DNA of 64,000 nt from the NCBI RefSeq assembly GCF_963855985.1, contig NC_087096.1:6696001-6760000 (forward strand), read 5' to 3'. A model generated the notes under the pieces. That model was not told the DNA's origin and searched no databases. It saw only the letters and a program-made list of their open reading frames with translations. Within the stretch, counting starts at the first letter, position 1; each line of letters begins with the position of its first letter. Made by a program: the position numbers and the translations under genes. This document shows, one piece after another, positions 1 to 9,742 of the stretch. Source of the stretch: Ostrinia nubilalis. Lineage: Eukaryota > Arthropoda > Insecta > Lepidoptera > Crambidae.

Positions 1-1239
1 TTTTGCTTTTATATTTTTTTCTTTTTCGCATACAAAACCTGTAATGTTACCGTTCTAGTATCTACACCTAAAAAAACACACACTACAAAAAGTAGCATAA
101 ATAACCGCTGTTTCGAAACCTTCTTTCAAGTTACATTGCTTTTCGATTCTTGTATCGATTTGTTAGCAAAGTGTTTTACAGTGACAGTCGAGTCACCTGG
201 CGAATCCAGATTTGGGCAAGTTGTGTGCACTAAGCTTAGGTCTTGTTTTTTGTTTGTTTGTTTAGCTTGTGTGTACACGAGCTTTGTTACAAAAAACACA
301 AAGTTTGAGAGAAATCTTAAAATTGTTTTTAGTTTCAAATGCAACTGCTTGAACAAAAAAACTCCTCGTGCTATCTGAAAATTCCCATAAAGACTTTAAA
401 TATTATTTTGTGTTAATATTTACTTAAGTGTGCCTTTCAAGTCAAACAAACTCCTGAAATAATTTCATAGTTACATCATTATTACATTTCAATGATAATA
501 GTACCACCACTGTAAAACCGCCACTAAGGCGATGACGTGCTGTTAGAACTGATTACTGTTTCAAAAGCAGCGAAAGGTAGTTAGTTAAATGATCCTGAAA
601 TTATGCGAAAACGCGTTCAGTCGAGAAATTATTTGAGTATCGAAACTGAATCACTATAATCCTTTTTGCACGCCACTAAAGTTGCACGTTTCATCGCTAG
701 AGCTCGCACGCACCTATTTATAAGACCGCATTAAAAGAATCTGGTAGATTTTCTAACAAATAAATCCGAATAATATTGACATAGGTCTATGTAGGTTCAA
801 GTGATTTGAACAAACTTATTTTGATAGCAAACTAAATCATAAAAGTAATAAAAAGTCTGAGTCATTTATCTTCTGCAAATAGACTTTTGAAAATCGCTTT
901 TTCAAGTGAAACATGAAGAATACTGAAAATCTAATCTCTTTTTGGATCGATTTATCATACTACGAGTATATTTACCAGTACGAAATTGCCAGTTTCTATC
1001 AGCGCGGTTATACATGCCACTGGCAGGGATTTGAATTAAAATATCGGCACTCTGGTTTAATACCTGCGTATAATGCTCGATCATTCTCCTCATATTATCA
1101 TTATCCAACATAATCTTGTATTATAATGTTACAAGTAGGGAAACGGGGGTCGGCCCCGATCGGGGAGGTAATGTACGGAGGACTTTGATCGATGGTTCCG
1201 TATGCGTCGACCTACAAGTGTTGCCAGTCAAAATATAAC
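1..1239. other. AT-rich flank, no gene recognised
   Basis: I see no gene here. Two overlapping reading frames of 76 and 80 codons on opposite strands around 126-378 have low-complexity Phe/Lys/Asn-rich translations and match no family I know. A short GC-rich patch at about 1138-1220 (containing GGGGGTCGGCCCCGATCGG) lies just outside the Jockey insertion. It could be the edge of another repeat, but I cannot name it. Confidence 0.6.
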
Positions 1240-1250
1240 GAAAAGCGCAT
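1240..1250. repeat. Target-site duplication, 3' side of the Jockey element
   Basis: GAAAAGCGCAT lies directly against the poly(T) tract (poly(A) tail on the minus strand) and is repeated exactly at 6858-6868. A twelfth base, T, also matches but merges with the poly(T), so the duplication is 11 or 12 bp. This length is usual for target-primed reverse transcription. Confidence 0.95.
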
Positions 1251-1625
1251 TTTTTTTTTTTTTTTTTTTTTTTTTTTGAAGGGACGCGCGCTGGTAGCTT
1301 GAGGAGCTTTTCCAGCTTCACCGGGCAGAGTGGCGAGTACAGAAGGTACTCTAGCCGTTTGGCGATCGTCGGTGCGCGTGCCGACGAGGCCGAGTGTGGG
1401 CTTCGCGTAGCGAAGCCCAGGCTCGTCCGCGTCGGTCGCAGACCGACGTTCGCGATCGGGCCGTATCGAGCGCATAAGGCGCCCGATCAGTGGCGAACCC
1501 AACTAGAGGGTTGCCCACCGCGGTGTTGGACCAAAGTCCAGCCTACGGCGGGCTCACTCTAGTGGGCCCGATCGAGGGGACTACGGACGCGGCCTGAGGG
1601 CGCCACGGTAGGCTCGGACCTCGGC
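1251..1625 (-). other. Jockey 3' untranslated region and poly(A) tail
   Basis: This runs from the ORF2 stop codon to an uninterrupted run of 27-28 T on the plus strand (1250-1277), which is the poly(A) tail on the element's sense strand. The region is GC-rich. I see no reading frame of interest and no simple-sequence tail other than poly(A). Confidence 0.85.
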
Positions 1626-4562
1626 TCAGGCCGTGTCCGGGGGACGGATAGGGGAGAACCGGCCCGGTACATGTCTGTACCGTCCGAAATGGAAAGCAGG
1701 GCCTCGTACTCGCCGGCGAGTACGGTGTAACGAGCTACTGTGTTGTGGAGTAGTTGGCGTGCTTAAGGCAGTGATGTCTGTGTTCAGAAATTCGGTAATA
1801 GGATCGTCCGGGTCGTCTAGGACATGCCTAGGTCGTCGGTATTGGGCAGCGACATCTTTTTGGGGTGTATACGTGGCGGCGCTAACGATAAGAGGGTTCT
1901 TGTGGTTGATCGCTTTATCAAAGTAGCGGCGAGAGGCTTCTTTCATAAAGTGATCAATCGATGGGATCTCGAAATCTCTATGGAGATTCGTATTACGCAC
2001 GAACCACGGGGCATCCGCGGCTCGGCGTAAGAATTTGTTTTGGAGGGTCTGGAATTTCTTAAGGTCTGTGCAGGAAGTGTGAGCAAACACCGGACTGGCG
2101 TAAGTCAACACTGGACGGATGCAGGTTTTGTAAATTGTCAACTTATTTCTAAGTGACAATTTACTTTTCCTTCCAACTAGGTGGTAGAGTCGGTGGATGT
2201 AGTGGTTTGCACGGCTCAAGACGCGTCTGAGGTGCGGAGCGAACGTTAATCTCTGGTCGAGGGTGACACCTAAGTATTTGGCCTCACTTTTCCAAGGAAT
2301 AGTTTGGTCAAATAAGGTGAGATGGGTGGGGACATTAGGACGAGTGCGAACCGGAGGACGTTTCGCAGACAAAGCCCTAGAAAAGTACACTGCTGCACTT
2401 TTTTCGGGATTTACCTCGATACGCCACTTCCTGAACCATTCGCCTAATTGTGTGACTGCGCGTTGGAGCGCCAAGATGACGTAATTCCGATTACGTCCGG
2501 ACTTGTAGAGTGCGGTGTCGTCCGCAAAGAGGGCTAAATCCGTATTCGGATATTTGGGGATGTCATTGACGTACAATGAAAAGAGGATGGGCGAGAGCAC
2601 GGAGCCCTGGGGGACTCCGGCTCTTATGGGGCGGGGGGAGGAGAGGGAGCCATCTACTCGGTAACGAAAGGTGCGATTCGATAAAAAGTCACGTAAGATG
2701 TGCACGAGACTGTCCGGCACACCGAGTTCGTAAAGCTTGTAAATCAAGCCATTGTGCCAGACTTTATCGAATGCCTTCGCTACGTCGAAGAATAGCACTC
2801 CTGTCCCTACGGGTGGCTTAGCAGTGAGGCCGCTAAGTATGTGCTCCGTTAAGCGGTGCACCTGTTGTACGCAGGAATGTGAGGCGCGGAAGCCAAACTG
2901 TTCGTTTATTAAGAGATTATTAGAAAAAACATAATCTCTTAAACGAGAGACAATTATACGTTCGTATAACTTACCCATGGTCTTTAAGAGACTGATGGGT
3001 CTGTAGCTTGTGGGGTCAGCCAGTTTCTTACCGGGCTTCGGGATGCCAATGACTTCTGCCTCTTTCCACGCGTCGGGAAAGATGCAGTGAGACATGGCCG
3101 CGTTGAAGATGGCAACCAAGAGGTATACTAGGGGGGCGGGCAGGGCGCGTAAGACTCTATTAGAGATACGGTCCGGGCCGGGGGCTTTGTTGGGACGGAA
3201 ACCTTTGATTATCGTTCGCACCTCGTCGACGTTGGTCGGGTCTAGGGTTGTGGTCGGATGGAGGGCGGCTCTACGTTCGACTTCGCTGTCCACCATGCGG
3301 AGGTGGGCAGAGTCTACTGGGAGGGTACTGGGGGAGCACTGTGCTTCTAGACTGTCGGCTAGACATTCGGCTTTGGCGTCGTCGTCAAACGCAAGCGTTT
3401 GATCGGGACGTAAAAGCGGTGGCGTGGACGCTACGGTGTCAGACTTAAAGGCTCTCGTCAACTTCCAATAGGCTTGGTGAGATGGCGAGATTTCTTTAAG
3501 TAGATCATCCCACTGATTGTTACGGAGTCCCGCGATACGAGCCTTGACAGCGCGCTGTAAGGAACGTAGGCGGGCTCTGTTTTCCTCGGTTGGATAAGCG
3601 TCATAATCGCGAGTGGCTGCGTTCTTTGCCCTCAATAGTTCTCGCGCGTCGTCCGGCAACCTGAGACGGTGGTTAGCCATCGCAGGCACTTGCCTAGACG
3701 AGTCGCCGATGGCGACCGAGATGTGACTAGTGAGGGCATCGATCGCGTGAATAGTTTCGTGAGGCGAAACTATATCGTCGGGGATTGAGGACAGTTGTAG
3801 GCTCTGACAGTTCCCAAGTTTTACCTTGAGTTTGTCCCAGTCCACAATTGTCTTCATAGTGGGTGTAGACTCAGGAGAGCCTAGTTGTAGTACGACCGGG
3901 CGATGGTCAGAAGTGAGCGCGTGCATGGTTTCTATAGAGTGAAGGCGGAGGCCTATATTCTTTAGAATTGCCATGTCCAGAATGTCGGGCCGATGCTCGA
4001 CATTGTAAGGATAGTGAGTGGGCGTCATAGGGACTAAGATATCAAAGATGAGTTCCTCAGAGAGTTCGCTTAACATGTTGCCATTGGCAGTGGATGTTAC
4101 GCAACCCCAATGAGTGTGTTTGCTATTAAAGTCGCCGCCAAGAATGACTGCACTATTCATAGCAAACAGGGCCTCAAAGTCGCTCCTTAAGGGAGTCTTG
4201 TTCGGGGAGAGGTAAACCGAGCCGATGAGGATGGGCTCGTGTCCAGTCATGGCTAGCCGACAAAGGGAGACTTCTAGGTTAGAGAGAGAAGGGGGATCGA
4301 CTAAAGCACAGTGCAGAGAACGCTTATAGTAAATAAGCGTGCCGCCGCCACGTGTGGGCCTATCGTGTCTAATGATATTGTAGTTCGCTATCCTAGGATT
4401 GCGAATAGAGGGTGTTAGGAGGGTCTCTTGAACCAGAAAGATGTCGACCTGGTGGTCGGTAAGGAACTGAGTAACCTCGTCCTTCTGCTGTCTAAGACCG
4501 TTAGCGTTGAAAAAAGCTAAGGTGATTGACCGGGGTTTGATCCTAGCGGTGGGATTAGCCAT
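1626..4562 (-). CDS. Jockey ORF2: AP endonuclease and reverse transcriptase, 978 aa
   Basis: This is the polyprotein that nicks target DNA and copies the element RNA into the nick. The open frame extends upstream to a TTG at 4595, but the first ATG is at 4562, inside the TAATG overlap with ORF1, so I start there. Residues from that ATG: endonuclease domain about 14-230, with FFNANGL (Asn19), QET (Glu46), GGDFN (Asp144, Asn146) and SDHRP (Asp219, His220). Reverse transcriptase about 455-760, with RPNKAPGPD, SYRPISLLKTMGKLYERII, FFDVAKAFDKVW (Asp593), GVPQGSVLSPILF and FADDTALY (Asp681, Asp682), then YLGVTLD. A typical C-terminal region follows and no RNase H domain is seen. All catalytic acidic residues are present and there is no internal stop. 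Confidence 0.96.
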   Translation of the reverse strand: MANPTARIKPRSITLAFFNANGLRQQKDEVTQFLTDHQVDIFLVQETLLTPSIRNPRIANYNIIRHDRPTRGGGTLIYYKRSLHCALVDPPSLSNLEVSLCRLAMTGHEPILIGSVYLSPNKTPLRSDFEALFAMNSAVILGGDFNSKHTHWGCVTSTANGNMLSELSEELIFDILVPMTPTHYPYNVEHRPDILDMAILKNIGLRLHSIETMHALTSDHRPVVLQLGSPESTPTMKTIVDWDKLKVKLGNCQSLQLSSIPDDIVSPHETIHAIDALTSHISVAIGDSSRQVPAMANHRLRLPDDARELLRAKNAATRDYDAYPTEENRARLRSLQRAVKARIAGLRNNQWDDLLKEISPSHQAYWKLTRAFKSDTVASTPPLLRPDQTLAFDDDAKAECLADSLEAQCSPSTLPVDSAHLRMVDSEVERRAALHPTTTLDPTNVDEVRTIIKGFRPNKAPGPDRISNRVLRALPAPLVYLLVAIFNAAMSHCIFPDAWKEAEVIGIPKPGKKLADPTSYRPISLLKTMGKLYERIIVSRLRDYVFSNNLLINEQFGFRASHSCVQQVHRLTEHILSGLTAKPPVGTGVLFFDVAKAFDKVWHNGLIYKLYELGVPDSLVHILRDFLSNRTFRYRVDGSLSSPRPIRAGVPQGSVLSPILFSLYVNDIPKYPNTDLALFADDTALYKSGRNRNYVILALQRAVTQLGEWFRKWRIEVNPEKSAAVYFSRALSAKRPPVRTRPNVPTHLTLFDQTIPWKSEAKYLGVTLDQRLTFAPHLRRVLSRANHYIHRLYHLVGRKSKLSLRNKLTIYKTCIRPVLTYASPVFAHTSCTDLKKFQTLQNKFLRRAADAPWFVRNTNLHRDFEIPSIDHFMKEASRRYFDKAINHKNPLIVSAATYTPQKDVAAQYRRPRHVLDDPDDPITEFLNTDITALSTPTTPQHSSSLHRTRRRVRGPAFHFGRYRHVPGRFSPIRPPDTA

Positions 4563-4564
4563 TA
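4560..4564 (-). promoter_or_regulatory. TAATG stop-start overlap joining ORF1 and ORF2
   Basis: On the minus strand the ORF1 stop TAA (4564-4562) shares its last A with the ORF2 ATG (4562-4560). ORF2 is in the -1 frame relative to ORF1. In the silkworm telomere-targeting element SART1 a UAAUG of this kind has been shown to allow ORF2 translation by termination and reinitiation. That the same happens here is inference from the identical layout. Confidence 0.85.
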
Positions 4565-6163
4565 CGGAGCGTGGAAAGAGGAGATAGCGTAGCAAAAGTC
4601 TACGTGTTCGGCGAGGATAGATAACCTATCCATGATGTTGCCTTCGCCATTAGTCGCGCGCAGTTTTGCGGCGATCACAAACATCTCGCCGACATTAATT
4701 TGGCCAAAAAAGTCTCTGACCAATTTAATGTCAGCCGCAGGTGAATGTGTAGGCTGGGGCTTGGCCTGAGGGGCCGGGACTTTGTGGGCCGGTGCCTTAG
4801 GGGCAGAGGGACTAGGGTTAGGCGCCTGGTAGGTAGGTGCCTTTGGCGTAGCCTTAGGGGCTGGGTGGGGTTGAGGAGCCTGCTGGGGCGCGGGTGAGGC
4901 CACAGCTGTCTGGGCGGGTGCGGGAGTAAGGCTGGCAGCCTGGGTGTAGACCAGAGGCCTAGCCCAAGCATTGGGCCTGTTGGGGCGGAGGCTAGGAGCC
5001 TCACTTGCTACCGCAAAGTTGCGAGTAGCATTGATCTGCCTGGGGGCAGAGGGGATGGGGGCACGCGGCTGAGTGCGTGGGGCCCGGGGACAACCGCGAT
5101 AATTCGCAGGATGACCCTGGCTACCACACAGTATGCAGCTCGGTGGTTCGGTGGCTGTGGCCTTGTCACGGACACAGTCGGCTGTGCCGTGATCGCCTAG
5201 GCACTTAACGCACCTAGGACGGGCGTGACAATTACGGGCAGCGTGCCCGTAATGTTGACAGCGGTGGCACTGGCCGGGAGCGCCGCGCTTACGGGGTGGC
5301 TCGACTTTGAGCCCGGAGATAAAGCAAACCGATTTCAAATTGAAAATCGATTTAGCTTCATCGGAATAGTCCGAGACAACTTGGACAAGGTCAAATGGTT
5401 CACGAGTACGAGTCCTGTACAGACGGTGAACCTGTTTGACGGGAAAGTTTTGTGCCTTGAGGTCGGCCAAGATGGAGGCGGAGTCTAGCTCCTTGGGAAG
5501 GCCACGGATAACAACCCGCAGCTCCCTTTCCTCCTCGCGAGGGAAGGTATGATAACCGATACGGTTTTCATCGAGGAAACGTGTTAGGGCTCGGTGCTCG
5601 TCCGAGGTGGACAAGGACACCTTAATGCCTACGTTGCACGACTTAGCGTGCGAGAAATTGATGTGGCGCTCCTTGAGCGCGCCGGAAATCTTGTTCCAGG
5701 ACGCCTTGTCCTGGACAAAGACTGGGGGGACTCTGGCAGTCCGCCCGGTGCTCGACTGCGAGCCGGAGGGCTGGGAAGATTGCGAGGGCTGAGAGAGGCC
5801 CGAGTTGGCCTTCAGCGCCTTCGCAGGGGGGGAAGGAGGGGGAGAGGCCGCGGATTTGCGGGTCCTCTTCGGACGACTGACGGTGGTGAAGCCACCGTCA
5901 TCGGCGTCTGAGACAGAGTCACATTCCATGTCCCTACTGGGGGCATGGGATTGGTGATCTATCACAATAGAGTGCTCGTTCGTGAGTGGGATTGGTAGAG
6001 GGGCCGAGTTCGGATCGCACATGGCGTCCTCGGGACATGAAGGGGAAGCAGGCTCCTCATACACAGAGCTTGCGAGGGTCTTTGCCCGTATGTGGGCTTT
6101 AAACCCGGAGAGGACCTCCGGGTGAGTGGCCCGGAGGAACTTTAAAAGTTCCTCCGTGTCCAT
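4562..6163 (-). CDS. Jockey ORF1: gag-like nucleic-acid-binding protein, 533 aa
   Basis: This is the RNA-binding, particle-forming protein of the element. The frame is open upstream to a GTG at 6274, but the first ATG is at 6163 in a good context (CCATGG), giving 533 residues. From that ATG: an N-terminal part with MDTEELLKFLRATHP; a Ser/Pro-rich linker about 75-145; a basic domain of the kind that precedes gag zinc knuckles at about 150-290; then three CCHC knuckles at about 299-312 (CX2CX4HX4C), 318-330 (CX2CX3HX4C) and 343-358 (CX2CX4HX6C), the set usual for arthropod Jockey/R1-type ORF1. A long Pro/Ala-rich stretch (about 375-480) precedes the C-terminus. It ends in TAA overlapping the ORF2 start codon. 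Confidence 0.93.
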   Translation of the reverse strand: MDTEELLKFLRATHPEVLSGFKAHIRAKTLASSVYEEPASPSCPEDAMCDPNSAPLPIPLTNEHSIVIDHQSHAPSRDMECDSVSDADDGGFTTVSRPKRTRKSAASPPPSPPAKALKANSGLSQPSQSSQPSGSQSSTGRTARVPPVFVQDKASWNKISGALKERHINFSHAKSCNVGIKVSLSTSDEHRALTRFLDENRIGYHTFPREEERELRVVIRGLPKELDSASILADLKAQNFPVKQVHRLYRTRTREPFDLVQVVSDYSDEAKSIFNLKSVCFISGLKVEPPRKRGAPGQCHRCQHYGHAARNCHARPRCVKCLGDHGTADCVRDKATATEPPSCILCGSQGHPANYRGCPRAPRTQPRAPIPSAPRQINATRNFAVASEAPSLRPNRPNAWARPLVYTQAASLTPAPAQTAVASPAPQQAPQPHPAPKATPKAPTYQAPNPSPSAPKAPAHKVPAPQAKPQPTHSPAADIKLVRDFFGQINVGEMFVIAAKLRATNGEGNIMDRLSILAEHVDFCYAISSFHAP

Positions 6164-6820
6164 GGCATGGAGTTGCTTTTCGCGACGCGTGAATCTACGC
6201 CGGTTCGCAAGTCGCAACCACCGAGAAGAGCCGGCAAGAAACTCGGTGGTTATAGCGGTGTGTAAGTCCCGCACAGTCGGTGTAAACCGTGCGGGGTGAG
6301 TGGGAAAAGTGTGCCCTAACCAATGTAACTACGCCGCAACGTAGCAACGCCGCGACGTAGGGTGAGTACCTACTCCTATCAGTCCTTCAGGAGGGCCCTG
6401 GTTGCAAAAACAACCAGGGATACGCTCCTTCAGGGATGGAAAGTAGGGAGGGGTAGGGGGGGTCACGCCCGGCAGTGAAAAGACTGTGAAACCGAGTGTC
6501 TCAAGGGCGAGGAGGAACGCCTCACCCTCTCAAACGTGCCTTCCAGGAGGCCAAGGTTCACAGCCTAATATACCGGCGGCGGCAGGAAATTTCAGCGCCT
6601 TGAAAAAGGCACTGTCGGTCGCTCCCAATCGAACCGAACCGCCTTTAGAAAGGCGTTTAACTACGCTTGTTCGTTATCACCGTTAGGTATCCCAAGCGCA
6701 GCCGCGGGCAAGCCACGTAATTGTGACAAAACACCACAGAAACAAGACTCGCAGAGCGAGGGCGATAAGCTCGAGGAACTCGGAGCGCAGCGCATGCGAG
6801 CGGGCGGGCGAGGCGGAGCG

Positions 6821-6857
6821 CACGTCCGTACCGTGCGAGCGATGCGAAGCGAATCAT
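6821..6857 (-). promoter_or_regulatory. Probable internal promoter at the Jockey 5' end (Inr-like plus DPE-like)
   Basis: The first bases after the duplication read CATGATTCGC on the minus strand, resembling the CATTCG-type starts of Drosophila Jockey-clade elements. GGACGTG at 6827-6821 matches the downstream promoter element pattern. Counted from A at 6853 as +1 it sits at +27 to +33, one base from the canonical +28 position. Jockey-type elements in flies are known to use internal DPE promoters; use of this one is inference. Confidence 0.5.
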
Positions 6858-6868
6858 GGAAAAGCGCA
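6858..6868. repeat. Target-site duplication, 5' side of the Jockey element
   Basis: GAAAAGCGCAT, identical to 1240-1250, directly follows the element's 5' end. The next base (T, 6869) may also belong to the duplication. The exact copy fixes the 5' boundary at 6857 and shows that the element is full length. Confidence 0.95.
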
Positions 6869-7844
6869 TTAGGGTGGCGCGTAGTTTTTATAGGCCTCGT
6901 TGAGTTTGCTTCAAGTTTTTACTTGAGATTGGCCTGAAAGTTTGGTCTCATAAAAGAGGCTAGAAACGCGTGCTCTAGAACGATATAAGTTTTAGAAGTA
7001 AGTAGGTCTTTGTGTAAAAGCATCATAGTAGAGGGGAAGGTAGACTGGTAGGTACAGTCTGCATCAAATATAATTAATACTACTAATTAATACTATGATA
7101 TGAATTAAACGTTCTTAAAATATGCATACAATTGTACATAAAAAATGTGTGATCAAATTCACAAACAGTAAAATATTTCACATATTGAAATCAACAATCT
7201 ACTCTCATCACTCACATATTCTTATTCACTATTCTGAAACATAATTTTTCTTGCAATCTTTACTTGGTACGTAACAACAATTTGCTATTTTATGTAACAA
7301 ATAAATAGGAATGTAACATCAACCAAGTTTTATTACCAGTTCTATTGTGATCCAAAATGATGTTCGCGGTTGGAAACTGTCATATAATTTTACGGGTTGT
7401 ATACTAAACGTATCCATATTTTGACCATAATTCTATTTGATTTGCAGTTCATACAAATCTGTTATTGAATAGTCAGTAAAAGGGATTAACAAAAGCAAAT
7501 CCTGCGGTCCATTTGCTTAAATCGCCGCCATTGTTCGAATACGTTTTCGTATTAAAATATGAAAATAGCGGAGTACTTATGTGTAAGAAGAAAGTCCAAA
7601 AAACGTTTCCATAATGTTTGTTATTTAGTTACTTAACTTTTAGCTATCTAATATTCATACACAAAGAAATTAGATATTTGCCAATTTCGGTGCTAAGCTG
7701 TACCTACCTAAATCGATGACAGAAGAGTTTATACCTAACACGACAAATTATTTTCTTCCTAAGTATAAGCAAGATGTATTAAAATTAATTATCAATATCC
7801 TCTTACTACTTCTACGATTAACACTAAATCTGAAATAACGATTA

Positions 7845-7864
7845 ACACACACACACACACACAC
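7845..7864. repeat. (AC)10 microsatellite
   Basis: An uninterrupted dinucleotide run in otherwise non-repetitive AT-rich sequence. Confidence 0.95.
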
Positions 7865-8249
7865 ATTGGATAAGCACTAAGCAGCTTACAAAGTTTATAA
7901 ATTCTGACACAAAATTAATAAGTAACTTCTCCGAACAAGACGCTGGGATAGGCATTGATAAAAATACTTTCAAAGCCCTGGATTTGATATTAGGCTGAAG
8001 TTAAAAGACGAGTGTGGGTTTAGGATTCAAGAATTTCTCATAAAACTCGAATAGAATGTACTGGTACTAGTCCTTTGAACAGTAAGTGCTAGTATGAGTA
8101 GATATTGGATATGTCTCTCTTGTTCGACTTTTATTTGAAATGTGAATGACAGATTGAGGCACGTCACGTACTATCTATAGTACGAGTATTGCATGATCTG
8201 TGGTGTAAGCATATCTGTAAAGAAACCCGAATCTAGAGGTGGATAGCCG

Positions 8250-8317
8250 TATCGTGGAAATTTCCAAATACGAATACATTAAACCTTAGATATCGTGGAA
8301 ATTTCCAAATACGAATA
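8250..8317. repeat. 27 bp direct repeat carrying a GGAAATTTCC palindrome
   Basis: A 27 bp unit at 8250-8276 is repeated exactly at 8291-8317. Each copy holds the perfect palindrome TGGAAATTTCCA, which resembles a kappaB/Rel-type binding site. It may be only a small tandem duplication; no gene is visible nearby. Confidence 0.8.
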
Positions 8318-9436
8318 TACTCGTACCTTCATTGTAGATAAATGATTCTTGATTCGCAATAAACAAATTTGATGGAACAAAAGATCTGAAACATTTTTCA
8401 TATTTATTTTATTTAGACAGAAAATCGACCAGTTGCAAAATGAAGCAACTTTAAAAAACATTTTTTGGTTATGTTTTCACGCTAACCCACTGAATCCACA
8501 TTTCAGTTTAGGAATACCTACATATTTAATGGGTTTGGTTAGAAATAAATACTGTTTTTAATCCGTAACAGCTTTTGATCGCGAGAAGTTTTTAATAATA
8601 TGAAAAAGTTCATACATTATGTAACTTAATCCTTCTGCGTATCTACAATCAGAGATTTCAATAACAATCGTGGATCGTACCGTTTTAATCCTAGTGTAAA
8701 TGATAACGATTTTCAATAATATCGGATTACGGGTTTCATAGTGGGCGGGGATTGGGATTTGTGCTTTCAAATAGAAAAGTAGCTAATAGATTTTCAATTA
8801 TCTACCATTAGTAAACTACGAATTTAGATATTTAGATAATTGATTTATAGAGATTAATTTTTTGAGTTCAGCGAGATCAATGATCTTTCTTCTTTTAAAT
8901 GTAAAATATAAAACGTCAAAGATGTTGTTATAATGCAAATACAATGAAAATATTTTATTTATTATGCCGGAGCTTTTGTGAAACATTACACAAATATAAT
9001 ACAGCTAGTCATTACATGAATTTAAAAATATTTATTTTAGATTTTAGGATACCTTTCTCTTTAAACGACCGAATTGAGTTATAACATGAGAAGTTTTCAA
9101 GCTCTTAGTTTTTGAAATAAAAATGTAAAAAAAGTTTGCAAACTGTAATTATCAGTAATACTGTTAATATTTAGGTTGAATAAACAATAATCGTTGCGTA
9201 ACAGGTGCATTTCGTGTCTATTAGATACCTGCAAATTACTTCTTAAGGAAGTTATCTGCTTTTCCCTCTATACCTCAGAGAATAATACATCACTCCTTGA
9301 TAGATGACTTATACAGGTAATCTCTATCTCTGAGATAATAGAGCTGAAAATAGGTACAAATAAAAATTACATTATCAGAAGGCCAAAACGTTACGTTAAT
9401 TCATTACATTGTTTTAAGTGGCATTATGATTTTAAA

Positions 9437-9742
9437 TCATCATCATCATTTCAGCCATAGGACGTCCACTGCTGAACATAGGCCTCCCCCAATAAAATAA
9501 AAATAAATAAAAATAAAAATAAAAGGTATTTATTTCAGGCATAGCCCATAAAAGTGTTAGTAACAAAGGTCTTATAAACTATGGTTAGTAAATCACACAG
9601 TAACCTAAACATAATTATAATTAAAGAACGACAATTCCAATGCTTTCCATGTTGATCGATTGGTAGCGGCCTGCGTCCAGCGCTTCCTTGCTACCTTTAC
9701 GATGTCATCAGTCCACCTTGTAGGTGGACGGTTGTGGTGGTG
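9437..9742 (-). mobile_element. Non-LTR retroelement 3' tail with (GAT)n end, split by an insertion
   Basis: On the minus strand this ends in the (GAT)n microsatellite preceded by TATGGCTGAAATGAT, the same 3' end as the copies at 30795, 39156 and 42600. The tail occupies 9437-9492 and resumes at 9641-9742. Between them is an AT-rich insert of about 148 bp beginning with a (TAAAA)n-like run, with CCAA at both junctions, which looks like a small retroposed fragment. The coding sense is the extreme C-terminus of a reverse transcriptase and is too degenerate to translate. Confidence 0.75.

Larger units (their letters stand above)
1251..6857 (-). mobile_element. Complete Jockey-type non-LTR retrotransposon
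   Basis: A 5.6 kb element reads right to left: 5' untranslated region (6857-6164), ORF1 gag-like protein, ORF2 endonuclease plus reverse transcriptase, a 3' untranslated region of about 350 bp and a poly(A) tail of about 27 nt. Identical 11-12 bp duplications flank it. Both reading frames are open end to end. It is much richer in G+C and CpG than the surrounding DNA. APE-type endonuclease, reverse transcriptase, no RNase H domain and a three-knuckle ORF1 fit the Jockey clade. Intact frames, a perfect duplication and a long uninterrupted tail indicate a recent insertion, possibly still able to move. Confidence 0.95.
6869..9436. other. AT-rich DNA, no gene recognised
   Basis: There is no reading frame with recognisable content. 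It contains an (AC)10 microsatellite and a small direct repeat, listed separately. Short frames near 8279-8770 are AT-rich and featureless. Confidence 0.6.

Noticed and set aside
126..378. Overlapping 76 and 80 codon frames on opposite strands
   Set aside because: Low-complexity translations, no family resemblance and no supporting signals; chance frames in AT-rich DNA.
1212..1502. 96-codon minus frame with a poly-Lys run
   Set aside because: It reads through the Jockey poly(A) tail and 3' untranslated region; the lysines are the tail.
2263..3448. Several plus-strand frames of 60-100 codons
   Set aside because: Antisense shadows of Jockey ORF2 in a GC-rich region.
4675..5911. Frames in other phases over ORF1, including Pro/Leu-rich peptides
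   Set aside because: Shadows of the Pro/Ala-rich part of ORF1.
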